From Streptomyces mangrovi (GTDB lineage Bacteria > Actinomycetota > Actinomycetes > Streptomycetales > Streptomycetaceae), in contig NZ_FOSG01000031.1 of NCBI RefSeq assembly GCF_900114215.1, positions 1-53,100 of the forward strand: 53,100 nt of DNA. Reading direction: 5' to 3'. Both the position numbers and the translations under genes were made by a program. Shown here piece by piece: positions 14,754-22,355 of this stretch. The notes under the pieces were generated by a model. The model had not been told where the DNA came from, made no database searches, and saw nothing but the letters and a program-made list of their open reading frames with translations. Each line of letters starts with the position of its first letter. Position 1 is the stretch's first letter.

Positions 14754-16562
14754 GTGGCGCTCGACAGTCCGAAACTCAAGGACGTCCTGAGGGACGTCGC
14801 CTCCGGAGTCCTCCAGCTTCCCGACTTCCAGCGCGACTGGAAGTGGGACGACGAGCGGATCAGAGCACTCATCGCCACCGTGACGCTCGACTACCCGCTC
14901 GGCGTGGTGATGGCTCTGGAGACCGGAGGCAAGTCCCCGTTCAAACCCCGGACGATCAAGGGGGCCGAGGGGGAGGGCGACAGGGTGCCCGACCTGCTGT
15001 TGCTGGACGGTCAGCAGCGCATGACCTCACTCTTCCAGGCACTGCACCGTGACAGCCCGGTCGAGACGGTCGACACTCGTGGCAAGCCGCTCAGGCGCTG
15101 GTACTACGTCGACATCGCCAAGGCCATCGGCGCGCCCTCGGAGCGTGACGACGCGGTGGTTTCCGTCCCGGACGATCGAGTGCTGAGAACGGGCTTCCCC
15201 CGCAGGGTCGCACTCGACCTGACCACGCCCGAACTGGAGTGCCGAGCCGGCTATTTCCCGATCCACCTGGTGTTCGACACGCAGAAGGTGAACGCCTGGA
15301 AGAGGATCTTCGTGGGGATCGCCGACGAGAACTGGGACCTCTGGTCGCAGTTCGAGGAGAACGTCCTCAACAACGTGAAGTCCTTCCAGGTCCCGATGAT
15401 CAAGCTGGCGGCCTCCACGACCATGGATGCCGTCTGTGCCGTCTTCGAACGCGTCAACACCGGCGGCGTCCCCCTCAACGTTTTCGAACTTCTCACCGCC
15501 ACCTACGCCGGCAACCAGGAGTACGTCGCCCGGAACGGCGAGTACTACCGCCTGCCGGACGTGTGGCACGCGATCAAGCGGAAGCTGACATCCGCCCACC
15601 CGGTATTCGGCCGCATGGAGGCCGGTGTCGAGGATGGTCTCAGCAGCAGCGACTTCCTTCAGGCCGTCGCCCTGGTGCGAACCTGGGAACACAAACAGGA
15701 GGAGCCGCGCGCCGCGGTCTCCTGCAAGCGCCGCGATCTGCTGGAACTGCCGCTGACCGACTTCGACCGCCTGGCGCCCCGCCTGGCCGACGCCTTCCAG
15801 TGGGTGGGCACCTTCCTCAAGAGACAGTGCATCGTCCGTACCGCCGACCTGCCCTACCGCACCCAACTCGTCCCGCTGGCCGCTGTGCGGGCCATCATCG
15901 GCGAGGAGACGGGCATGCCCGGGGCCGAGGAGCGCATCAACCAGTGGTACTGGTGCGGTGTGCTGGGCGAGATGTACGGCGGTGGTGTCGAGAGCCGCTT
16001 CCCGCGCGATGTGGAGCAACTCATCGCCTGGCTCCGCGACGCGGACACGCCCGCCCCCGACACAGTCGCCGAAGCGGCTTTCCTCGACGACCGCCTGAAC
16101 AGCCTGGCGACGCGCAACAGCGCTGCCTACAAGGGCGTCTACGCCCTGCTGATCAAGCAGGGCGCGGTGGACTGGCACTTCACGGAGACACCGCTGACCC
16201 CCGCACGTCTGGTCGAGCAGAACGTGGACGTGCGGCAGATCTTCCCCCGCGACTGGGTCGAGAAGAACGCCCCCGCCTACGCCCGCCGCGTCAACTCGAT
16301 CGTCAACAAGACACCCCTGTCCTTGCACGCCGGTCGCAGCATGGTGGGTGCCCCGTCCGCGTACCTGAAGACGCTGGTCCAGGAGTCGGGCATGCGCCCG
16401 GAGTGGTTCGACGACGTGCTCGCCACCCACCTCATCGACCCCGCCGCTCTCCACGAGGGCGACTTCGAGCGCTTCTACGACAACCGCGCCAAGCAGCTCC
16501 TGGAGCTGGTGAAGTCCGCCATGGGCAAGCAGACCGTCTTCCGTGAGACACAGGACCGGTGA
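14754..16562 (+). CDS. DUF262 (GmrS-like) protein with a degenerate C-terminal HNH/DUF1524-like region
   Basis: A 602-residue cytosolic protein. The DUF262 domain (about 1-280) has LPDFQRDWKW (22-31), DYPLGVVM and the nucleotide-hydrolysis motif DGQQR (85-89), plus FERVNTGGVPLNVFELLTA. The C-terminus aligns with the DUF1524-like nuclease: IFPRDW, VNSIVNKTPLS, APSAYL. Where relatives have D-x-H-H-I-F-P, this one has D-V-R-Q-I-F-P (492-498), so both His are lost. GTG 14754 follows GGGGAAG by seven bases; the longer frame from 14661 would translate the AT-rich operators. It overlaps the CBS-HEPN gene by GTGA. DUF262/DUF1524 proteins include type IV restriction enzymes such as GmrSD; this one is probably a nucleotide-driven sensor or scaffold (inference). 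Confidence 0.85.
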   Translation: MALDSPKLKDVLRDVASGVLQLPDFQRDWKWDDERIRALIATVTLDYPLGVVMALETGGKSPFKPRTIKGAEGEGDRVPDLLLLDGQQRMTSLFQALHRDSPVETVDTRGKPLRRWYYVDIAKAIGAPSERDDAVVSVPDDRVLRTGFPRRVALDLTTPELECRAGYFPIHLVFDTQKVNAWKRIFVGIADENWDLWSQFEENVLNNVKSFQVPMIKLAASTTMDAVCAVFERVNTGGVPLNVFELLTATYAGNQEYVARNGEYYRLPDVWHAIKRKLTSAHPVFGRMEAGVEDGLSSSDFLQAVALVRTWEHKQEEPRAAVSCKRRDLLELPLTDFDRLAPRLADAFQWVGTFLKRQCIVRTADLPYRTQLVPLAAVRAIIGEETGMPGAEERINQWYWCGVLGEMYGGGVESRFPRDVEQLIAWLRDADTPAPDTVAEAAFLDDRLNSLATRNSAAYKGVYALLIKQGAVDWHFTETPLTPARLVEQNVDVRQIFPRDWVEKNAPAYARRVNSIVNKTPLSLHAGRSMVGAPSAYLKTLVQESGMRPEWFDDVLATHLIDPAALHEGDFERFYDNRAKQLLELVKSAMGKQTVFRETQDR

Positions 16563-17614
16563 GCGGAGTGCCCCACGACCCCTCGGAAGAGGAACTCCGC
16601 GCGCTCGGCGGCAGCAAGCTCACGGTCTCCGGCCTGCTGGAGGTCTTCGGCGTGCGCACGCGCGACGACCAGACCGTCCTGCACATCACCCAGGCCCTCA
16701 AGGACGCCGGCCTGACCACGGACCCGGACTTCGCCTCCCGCCGGCTGCGGGAGGAGTTCCAGGTGGTGTTCCTCCAGTCCGCCTCGGGGACGGTCCCCGA
16801 CAACGAGGTCGAGGAGGAGGACGAGGGCCTGCCCTGGGGCGCGCTGCCCCAGCAACCCTTCACCATCGGCGACATCCCGGCCGCGCGTCGCGGAGTCGAA
16901 TGCGTCGCCTCCGGCGACCCGCTGACCCGGGCGATGTACCTGATGCAGACCAAGAACTACTCGCAGGTGCCCGTCCTGGACGGCGACTCCGCACTGAAGG
17001 GCGTCGTCACCTGGCGTTCGGTCGCCATGCTCCTCGCCACGGGGAAGGACCCGGAACTGGACAGCGCCGTCGAGCCCGACCCGCCGGTCGCCCAGACATA
17101 CCAGGAGTTCTTCTCCCTGCTGGACACCATCCGGGAGTACGGCTATGTGCTGGTGCGGGAGAACGACGGCACGGTCACCGGCATCGTCACGGCGGCCGAC
17201 ATCACCGAGCGCTTCGACGACACCGCGCGCCCGTTCTTCCTCGTCGGCGAGATCGAGCACCGGCTGCGCAGGTGCCTGAGCCCGAAGATCCCCGCCGAGG
17301 CCGTAAAAGCCGTCCAGATGCGGGAGAAGACCGGCCGGTTCAGGGATCTGTCATTCGGCGACTACGTCAAGCTCCTCGACGGCGACCAGCGCAACAAGCA
17401 CGGCGCCCGCAAGGAGGCGGCGTGCGCCGCCGCCGACCGCAACTGGGCGACGCTCGGCTGGGACAGGCTCGTGGACCGCGACGAGTTCGTCCGCCAGCTC
17501 GACCGGGTGCGCGGCATCCGCAACAAGATCGCCCACTTCGACCCCGAACCGCTGCCGCCGGGCAAGACCGAGGAACTGCGCCAGTTCGTCACCCTGCTCC
17601 GCCAGCTCACCTGA
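16559..17614 (+). CDS. CBS-pair protein with C-terminal HEPN (putative RNase) domain
   Basis: A 351-residue protein read from a GTG overlapping the DUF262 stop. Residues 1-70 form a small helical, possibly winged-helix domain, followed by an acidic linker (81-90). CBS1 spans about 115-160 (TKNYSQVPVL, LKGVVTWRSV) and CBS2 about 180-220 (YGYVLVRENDGTVTGIVTAA); such pairs bind adenine nucleotides. Residues 225-351 look like a Swt1-type HEPN: helices, then RGIRNKIAHFDPE, giving Arg321-Asn-x3-His326, the HEPN catalytic signature. The predicted activity is nucleotide-gated RNA cleavage. The CBS and HEPN calls rest on visible motifs; gating and the partnership with the DUF262 protein are inference. 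Confidence 0.82.
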   Translation: MSGVPHDPSEEELRALGGSKLTVSGLLEVFGVRTRDDQTVLHITQALKDAGLTTDPDFASRRLREEFQVVFLQSASGTVPDNEVEEEDEGLPWGALPQQPFTIGDIPAARRGVECVASGDPLTRAMYLMQTKNYSQVPVLDGDSALKGVVTWRSVAMLLATGKDPELDSAVEPDPPVAQTYQEFFSLLDTIREYGYVLVRENDGTVTGIVTAADITERFDDTARPFFLVGEIEHRLRRCLSPKIPAEAVKAVQMREKTGRFRDLSFGDYVKLLDGDQRNKHGARKEAACAAADRNWATLGWDRLVDRDEFVRQLDRVRGIRNKIAHFDPEPLPPGKTEELRQFVTLLRQLT

Positions 17615-17626
17615 GGCGGTCCCGGC

Positions 17627-17667
17627 GGCCCCTTCCGGGGAGGGGCGCATCCGCCGGGGAAGGGGCC
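17627..17667 (+). terminator. Hairpin after the CBS-HEPN gene
   Basis: GGCCCCTTCC (17627-17636) pairs with GGAAGGGGCC (17658-17667), 12 bases after the stop. It is the likely end of the two-gene operon. Confidence 0.65.
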
Positions 17668-17722
17668 GGGGCCGTGCGTGGTCCCGGCCCCCGCTCCGCG
17701 ATCCCCGACACCGGGCCACCGG

Positions 17723-18160
17723 TCAGGCACCGAGCGGTGTTTCCTCCCGGGGACCGGATTCGGGCGCGAGGACGGCGCGGAGGCGGCCTATGCCCTCCCG
17801 CCACTGCGGGCCGCTGGTCGTCTCGTCCCAGAGCGCGGCGAGCTCGGACTCCCCGGCGACCACCCGGTCGAGCGCTTCGACGGCGAGCGGCCGAAGGTCC
17901 TCGGAGAAAGCGGGAAGGGCCTCCTTGGGCCCGTAGGCCGTGCTGACCGGCTCACCGCCCGGGCACTGCGCCGCGACGAGAGCGGCGGCCGCGACGGCCT
18001 CCTCGCCCTCCGAGCCGTCGAGGTAGTCGCGGGTCCGGGCGACGCGGCCGAGCGTCGCGCGTACGAGGCTCTCGCGTTCGTCCGGGTCCGTCCCGTCCAG
18101 GGTGCCGGCGAAGTCCGCGGCCATGTCGTTCTCGAAGGGGCCGAGGTCCCAGGTTCCCAT
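17723..18160 (-). CDS. DUF4259 protein
   Basis: A 145-residue acidic soluble protein. The start MGTWDLGPFENDMAADF is the hallmark of DUF4259, a short actinobacterial family of unknown function that is often found near defence or mobile loci. GGAG lies seven bases before ATG 18160; the frame is open further upstream but without a ribosome site. It converges with the CBS-HEPN gene across a hairpin and lies within the region bounded by the 83-bp repeats. Confidence 0.85.
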   Translation of the reverse strand: MGTWDLGPFENDMAADFAGTLDGTDPDERESLVRATLGRVARTRDYLDGSEGEEAVAAAALVAAQCPGGEPVSTAYGPKEALPAFSEDLRPLAVEALDRVVAGESELAALWDETTSGPQWREGIGRLRAVLAPESGPREETPLGA

Positions 18161-18370
18161 GATGATCTCCTCGCGTTGGCGTGCGGCGATCATCGCAGCG
18201 GTCACTGACAACGGCCGTCAGGAGGAAAGCGGGACGCGCTTTCCGGGGGAGGGCGGAGCCGTCGCGGCCGGACATCCGGCACCTGAGCATCCTGATCCGG
18301 TCGGCACGCTTTCGATGACGACCGGGGCCCAGGGCAGGTGGGGCCGGCGGCAACGGCGTCGCGGTCTCGG

Positions 18371-18440
18371 CCGGTTCCGATGCCAACGGCCTTGCCGGGG
18401 CAGGGAGTCACCGCGCGTGCGGCACCACCGGGCGGGCCAC
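18371..18440 (-). repeat. 70-bp segment duplicated from a vapC 3' end
   Basis: About 80% identical to 20592-20661. On the minus strand both copies encode a C-terminal V-x-R-P-V-V-P-H end and stop, so this is the last trace of a second PIN-toxin gene or of its 3' flank. Confidence 0.6.
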
Positions 18441-18661
18441 AGCTTCGCAACACGGACGCCGCCGCGCTGCCCATGGAGATCGAGCAAGCGGCCCTGATCA
18501 TCGCCTTCCACTGCTACTACCGGCACAACGTCCGCTTCCCTGACCCGGCCAGGAGCACCTACCACACAGAAATGATCAAGTTCGTCGACTCCGTGGAGTC
18601 CGCCGCGACCCGGCTTGAATGAGCACTCCGGAGTTGCGTCCGCTCCTTGAGCGGACTTTCT

Positions 18662-18745
18662 CCCGCCCCGGGGCGGCGAAAACGCGCCGGATGCCCGGTC
18701 CTGCCGGGCGCCGGGACGGGCGGCGTCCCGGCGAACCGGGCGCTC
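18662..18745 (+). repeat. Dispersed GC-rich repeat, copy 2
   Basis: Counterpart of 14471-14553 in the same orientation, with scattered substitutions and one- or two-base shifts. See the finding on flanking repeats. Confidence 0.8.
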
Positions 18746-18946
18746 CTCCTGAAGCTCCTGCGAACCGCACAACGCGGCAGCCCGGAGTGCGGGCGGGGCG
18801 TCGGCGGGACTGCTCCCCGGCAGAATGAGCCGCATGACCGCAGACAAGGGCGCGGCGTTCACACCGCCGCGAGGCGCCACGGGCTTCTTCCGGCCGAAGG
18901 ACGGGCCGCTGCCGGAAACCGACCGGCGGATGTTCCGGGCGGCGCT

Positions 18947-19073
18947 GTACACGGCCGCCCGGGCGGCCGGAGGCCGAAGTGCACCACTCCCGGCACCGCT
19001 GGGTCCTGACGAAGTACGGGACGCAGCCCGGGGCCGCGCAGACGCGCACATCGTGCCGCCCCGGACCCGTCAT
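18947..19073 (-). pseudogene. Fragment of a CGNR zinc-finger regulator
   Basis: Translates to DVRVCAAPGCVPYFVRTQRC then REWCTSASGRPGGRV, matching the end of the CGNR gene at 13130-13810. The fourth cysteine and the CGNR motif are replaced (SGRP) and there is no ABATE domain upstream. At DNA level 18972-19074 is close to 90% identical to 13181-13283. It is a dead, 5'-truncated copy. Confidence 0.85.
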
Positions 19074-19134
19074 CGCGGGAGCAGGGGCATGGGCCCTGGG
19101 CCGATTCTGTCCGGGCGGTGCTGACCACCACAGT

Positions 19135-19473
19135 TCAGGGCAGTCGACGCCCCATCTTCGCCGACTGTCGCTCATGCCCCTTGGTTTCCCACCACTCCTC
19201 CAACAGGCCGCGGACCAAGGACACGAGCATGCTGAGCCGGTCAGGTTCGGGCGCGGGGGAAGTGAGCACGTCCGCAAAGGACTTGTCGTCCCACGGCAGC
19301 GTGACTTCCCAACGCTCCTCCTGGTGGCCCTGACGCGCGATGGCCAGTCGGTACGTCAGGACGGTACTGCGGTCCAGGTGGTGGTCGATTCGGAGGTCGG
19401 AGACGTCGAACCGCGTGCCGCGGCTGGTGAATGAGCACGCCAGAGCCCGCTCCGCCGGAGTCTGCGCTGCCAT
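19135..19473 (-). CDS. Hypothetical protein, possible partner of the secreted protein upstream
   Basis: A 112-residue soluble protein of unknown family with good protein texture (FDVSDLRIDHHLDRSTVLTY, EERWEVTLPWDDKSFADVL, LVRGLLEEWWETKGHERQ). It is encoded just after the secreted four-cysteine protein on the same strand, the order usual for effector-immunity pairs, but nothing proves that role. An overlapping frame starting at ATG 19568 (MTNPVNLLGHRTSGDLYGN) also looks protein-like for about 33 residues and runs into this frame by a shift, so the gene may be frameshifted or the true start may lie upstream. Confidence 0.55.
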   Translation of the reverse strand: MAAQTPAERALACSFTSRGTRFDVSDLRIDHHLDRSTVLTYRLAIARQGHQEERWEVTLPWDDKSFADVLTSPAPEPDRLSMLVSLVRGLLEEWWETKGHERQSAKMGRRLP

Positions 19474-19639
19474 GGAAAGCCCGAGCCTTTCGTCCCGTCC
19501 GTGGGAAACAGGTTCCCGTACAGGTCGCCGCTGGTGCGGTGACCGAGAAGGTTCACTGGGTTCGTCATCGGGTCTCGCTCACCGGGGGCGGCGGCACTCC
19601 GCGTGCTGCTACCCCCGGCAAGATCTCTCGGTCGCGAGA

Positions 19640-20077
19640 CTAACAGGCCGCAGTCGCCGTGACCTTGTACGCGGTGCGGAGATCGTTGACCGCAGCGGGG
19701 GTCCCCAGGATGGTGCGGAACGTCTCACGGCTGCATGGCGGCAAGGTCCAAGTGGAGTATCCACTGCCGTTGGGCTGCCCGCTCGCTATGGCATTGCTTA
19801 TCTTGTTGTCGAACGAGTTACTCCAGCGGTGCTGGATATGCTTCCACCCCCACGTGCTGGTGCCGCAACGGAGTGTGTACCTGGCGGGTCCTCGGAAATA
19901 CGTCCGCACTATGTGGTTCCTGCCGTTGTTCTTGCAGGTCGTCGTAATGTTCGCCACGCTCATATCGTCGGCTGTCTGCCGCAGGGTGGGGCGGCTGTTC
20001 TGGGCGACGGCGGGACTGATGGCTCCCGTCGTTACCAGCGCGCATGCGAAGGCGGCAGTGGTGATTCTGTACCTCAT
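19640..20077 (-). CDS. Small secreted protein with four cysteines, unknown function
   Basis: A 145-residue precursor. A Sec signal peptide (MRYRITTAAFACALVTTGA, ending at about VAQ, residue 26) precedes a mature domain with exactly four Cys (TTTCKNNGR, TLRCGTS, LPPCSRE, terminal TAAC), probably two disulfides. A W-G-W-K-H-I-Q-H-R-W motif resembles the G-x-x-H-I-x-x-R/H motif of some secreted RNase toxins; this likeness is weak. ATG 20077 follows GAGAGG. Codon use is less GC3-biased than in neighbouring genes, suggesting recent transfer. A stretch of about 550 bases upstream contains its AT-rich promoter region. Confidence 0.65.
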   Translation of the reverse strand: MRYRITTAAFACALVTTGAISPAVAQNSRPTLRQTADDMSVANITTTCKNNGRNHIVRTYFRGPARYTLRCGTSTWGWKHIQHRWSNSFDNKISNAIASGQPNGSGYSTWTLPPCSRETFRTILGTPAAVNDLRTAYKVTATAAC

Positions 20078-20628
20078 GGCCGATCGTTTCCTCTCGCCGG
20101 TTTCTGCTGCTCTCTTTTGTCGACCGTTCCAGCTCACGTAGAAAATGACCGACGCTTCCATGGTTGGAGACAGAGCAGTCGCTGTGTTGTTATCCGATCC
20201 AAAACGAGGCGCGAGTGAAGGTCAATATTATTTCGAACGATGGCTCGAATGTGAGGACCGGGGCTCGAAAGCAATGATGCGGTGGTGTGCATCGGTTGAA
20301 CGCGGCGGTCCGCACGGTGACGGCAGGGTGGCTGCCTCCGGGCTTCGGCTGCGGGTCGCGTACTGCGAGGTGAGGTTCGGTGTCACCCGCGCGCGGGCCC
20401 ACCACCTGCTCAAATATCGTCCGCGCCTGGGCTGTGCACCGAGATGTACGGAGCTTTGATGCCAGGGTTACGGTCCTGGTGGGAAAGAAGCACCAGCGTC
20501 ACGGCAGCGATGTGGTGGATCGGCGGGGCCGGATGCTCCTACGGGCGTTTGCCGGTTCGGCCCGGTCGCGCTACGGGGTACAGGCCGTGGACCGGTGCCG
20601 ACGCCAGCGGCCTTGCCGCAGCTATGGG
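20078..20628. other. AT-richer non-coding stretch upstream of the secreted-protein gene
   Basis: No gene is convincing on either strand. The first 250 bases are AT-rich for this genome (for example CAATATTATTTCGAACGATG at about 20222-20241) and probably contain the promoter of the secreted protein. The remainder looks like degraded coding sequence next to the vapC remnant. Confidence 0.5.
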
Positions 20629-20757
20629 TCACTGCTCGTGCGGTACTACCGGGCGGGTCACGGGAACCACGGTGAGGAGGTCGTCCAGCCCTTTGAAGTC
20701 ATCCGGGCCGGTGGTGAGGAGCGGCGGATTCCCGGCCACGGCCACGGAGGTGATCAC
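20629..20757 (-). pseudogene. VapC (PIN-domain) toxin remnant, C-terminal part only
   Basis: The minus strand reads VITSVAVAGNPPLLTTGPDD then FKGLDDLLTVVPV and stops at 20629. This matches the end of PIN-domain toxins, where LLTxDPxDF holds an acidic metal ligand. The N-terminal two thirds, with the first active-site acids, is missing. It begins inside the antitoxin frame, so a deletion has joined antitoxin and toxin. Confidence 0.75.
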
Positions 20758-21001
20758 TCTGCTCGGCCGTGTGGTCCTGGTCCGCGCGGAAGGCGTCCAG
20801 GCAGACGCTGGGAGCGGTGCGGGACGTCGCCGCGAACTCCGCCCGGGGGACGAACCGCCTGCGCCGCCGTGGCGGGACCGGCGAGCCGGTCCCGCTGCCG
20901 TCGCGGGTGACGGTGAACGGCTGTCCGGCCCGGACGGTGTCCATGAACTCCCCGGATCCGGCGAGCGGTTCGGGTTCGGTGATCTCGGGCTGTTCGGTCA
21001 T
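20699..21001 (-). pseudogene. Phd/YefM-like antitoxin, degraded and joined to the vapC remnant
   Basis: Codes for about 100 residues beginning MTEQPEITEPEP. The core VRAGQPFTVTRDG and RRRRFVPRAEFAATSRTAPS matches actinobacterial Phd antitoxins, which bind DNA and neutralise VapC. The N-terminal DNA-binding segment is diverged, and after ADQDHTAEQ the frame runs out of phase into the toxin remnant. GGAAG lies 11 bases before the ATG. It is probably non-functional as an antitoxin now that the toxin is gone. Confidence 0.7.
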
Positions 21002-21070
21002 ACCGTTCACGGTCTTCCCGAGCGCGCCGGTCCTCCCGGGCGGGGCCACCGCCCGGGAGGACCGGTCGGC

Positions 21071-21274
21071 TCAGCGCAGGTGGTCGAGGAACGCGCCCCA
21101 GGCGTCCGGGCTGATGCCGAGCACCGGGCCGGCGGGGCGCTTGCTGTCGCGGACGGGGACTATGCCGGGGATGTCGTCGGCCACCTCGACGCACTCGTTG
21201 TTGCCGCCGCTGTGTGTACTGCTGCGCCACGTCGCGCCCGACAGGTCCGGAGTGCTGTGGCGTGCGTTCTTCAT
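21071..21274 (-). CDS. DUF397 small protein, partner of the WhiJ-like regulator
   Basis: A 67-residue protein with the DUF397 signature: ATWRSSTHSGGNNECVEVAD, VRDSKRP and a terminal W-x-x-F-L-D-H-L-R. In Streptomyces these proteins (AbaA OrfD-like) are encoded beside WhiJ-like XRE proteins and modulate them. AGGAG precedes the ATG by nine bases, and the ATG overlaps the regulator's TGA (ATGA), so the two are coupled. Confidence 0.92.
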   Translation of the reverse strand: MKNARHSTPDLSGATWRSSTHSGGNNECVEVADDIPGIVPVRDSKRPAGPVLGISPDAWGAFLDHLR

Positions 21275-22155
21275 GCTCTGTGCTCCTTGGCCCTGCGGTG
21301 GATGACGGCACGGGACTCCACCGGAGAGAGCGCCGATGTGCGTGCGGCGTCGAACAGGTCCCGGTATCGGGAGACCTCCGCCTCACGCTCAAGCCACATG
21401 GAGCCGGTCGGGTTGTCCGCCAACACCACGTCGAGCGCCCCCTCTTCGGGGAAACCCAGCACCACGTACGGGCCGAACATACTCGCATGGGCGCCACGGG
21501 AGAACGGCAGCACTTGGACAGTCACGTTGGGGCGCTCGGAGGTGTCCAGAAGGTGCTGTAGCTGTGCCCTCATGACCTCCGGACCGCCGACCTGCTGGAG
21601 GAGCACGGCTTCCGAGACGACGGCCCAGAGGCGGAGCGGGGATTGGCCGGTCAGCCTCTCCTGACGGGCGAGGCGCACCTGTACGAACTTCTCGATCTCG
21701 TCCGCCTTCTGCCACTGCTGCGAGGCCACCGTCACGGCCCGGATGTACTCGGGTGTCTGGAGCAGCCCCGGCACAAGCTGTGCCTGGAAGGTGCGGATGG
21801 AGTCCGCCATGGTCTCCAGCGAGATGTAGTCACGGTAGGTGTCCGCGAGAACGGAGCTGTACTGGTTCCACCAGCCCTGCCTGCGGCGGCGGTTGGCCTT
21901 GCGCGCCAGTGCGGCCAGTCGCTCGCGGGTGTCGGGGTCGGACATCTCGTAGGCGTGCAGCATGGCGGTCAGGTCTGGAAGCCGGACCGCCACCCGGCCG
22001 TTCTCGATCCGGCTGATCTTGCCCTTGGTGCAGTCGAGAGCCTCGGCGGCCTGGACGGTCGTCAGCCCTGCCGCCTCTCTCAAGCGGCGCAGCTCGTCTC
22101 CGAGTTGGCGACCGAGAACGGTGGACGGGTTCAGGGTGTTGCTCTTCGCAAGCAT
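21271..22155 (-). CDS. WhiJ-like XRE regulator (HTH + DUF5753)
   Basis: A 294-residue DNA-binding protein. The HTH (about 15-75) shows LRRLREAAGLTTVQAAEALD and GKISRIENGR; the rest is DUF5753 (FQAQLVPGLLQTPEYIRA, RQERLTGQSPLRLWAVV, VQVLPFSRGAH), a ligand- or partner-binding region. WhiJ-type proteins repress developmental or antibiotic genes until relieved by their DUF397 and HATPase partners. On the minus strand TAAACG lies seven bases before the ATG, pointing to a leaderless transcript. It is divergent from the HATPase-AAA pair. Confidence 0.92.
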   Translation of the reverse strand: MLAKSNTLNPSTVLGRQLGDELRRLREAAGLTTVQAAEALDCTKGKISRIENGRVAVRLPDLTAMLHAYEMSDPDTRERLAALARKANRRRRQGWWNQYSSVLADTYRDYISLETMADSIRTFQAQLVPGLLQTPEYIRAVTVASQQWQKADEIEKFVQVRLARQERLTGQSPLRLWAVVSEAVLLQQVGGPEVMRAQLQHLLDTSERPNVTVQVLPFSRGAHASMFGPYVVLGFPEEGALDVVLADNPTGSMWLEREAEVSRYRDLFDAARTSALSPVESRAVIHRRAKEHRA

Positions 22156-22355
22156 GTCGACACGTTTAGCAGAGCAACAGGCTGCATGGAATGGTATTAA
22201 TCCGAAAGAGGGAACATCGGCATCATCTTTACCGGAAACGTTGCAAGTACGCTTGATCCGCCTTCATTCTGCTGGCCATGGACACCGGCGTCCCACGGCC
22301 AACTGGCCGCTTCCGCAGGGGACTCCGGTCGAGCATCGACTCCCTGGGGGCTGCC
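22156..22355. promoter_or_regulatory. Divergent promoter region of the WhiJ-like locus
   Basis: Two hundred AT-rich bases. TTGCAAGTAC at 22241-22250 is a good -35-type motif for the rightward HATPase-AAA transcript. TAAACG (minus strand, about 22168-22163) serves the regulator. The region is the natural site for autoregulation. Confidence 0.5.

Larger units (their letters stand above)
18161..18946. other. Gene-poor stretch with remnants and repeats
   Basis: No convincing complete gene. It contains one copy of a 70-bp segment shared with the vapC tail (18371-18440) and the second copy of the 83-bp repeat (18662-18745). A 49-codon frame on the + strand (18473-18622, start MEIEQAALIIAFHCYY) has normal amino-acid texture but no ribosome site and may be the stub of a lost gene. 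Confidence 0.5.

Noticed and set aside
18473..18622. A 49-codon + strand frame with normal amino-acid texture
   Set aside because: No ribosome site, no family recognised, and surrounded by duplicated debris; noted only in the stretch description.
20145..20459. A 104-codon + strand frame upstream of the secreted-protein gene
   Set aside because: No ribosome site, no domain, and it starts inside the promoter of the opposite gene.
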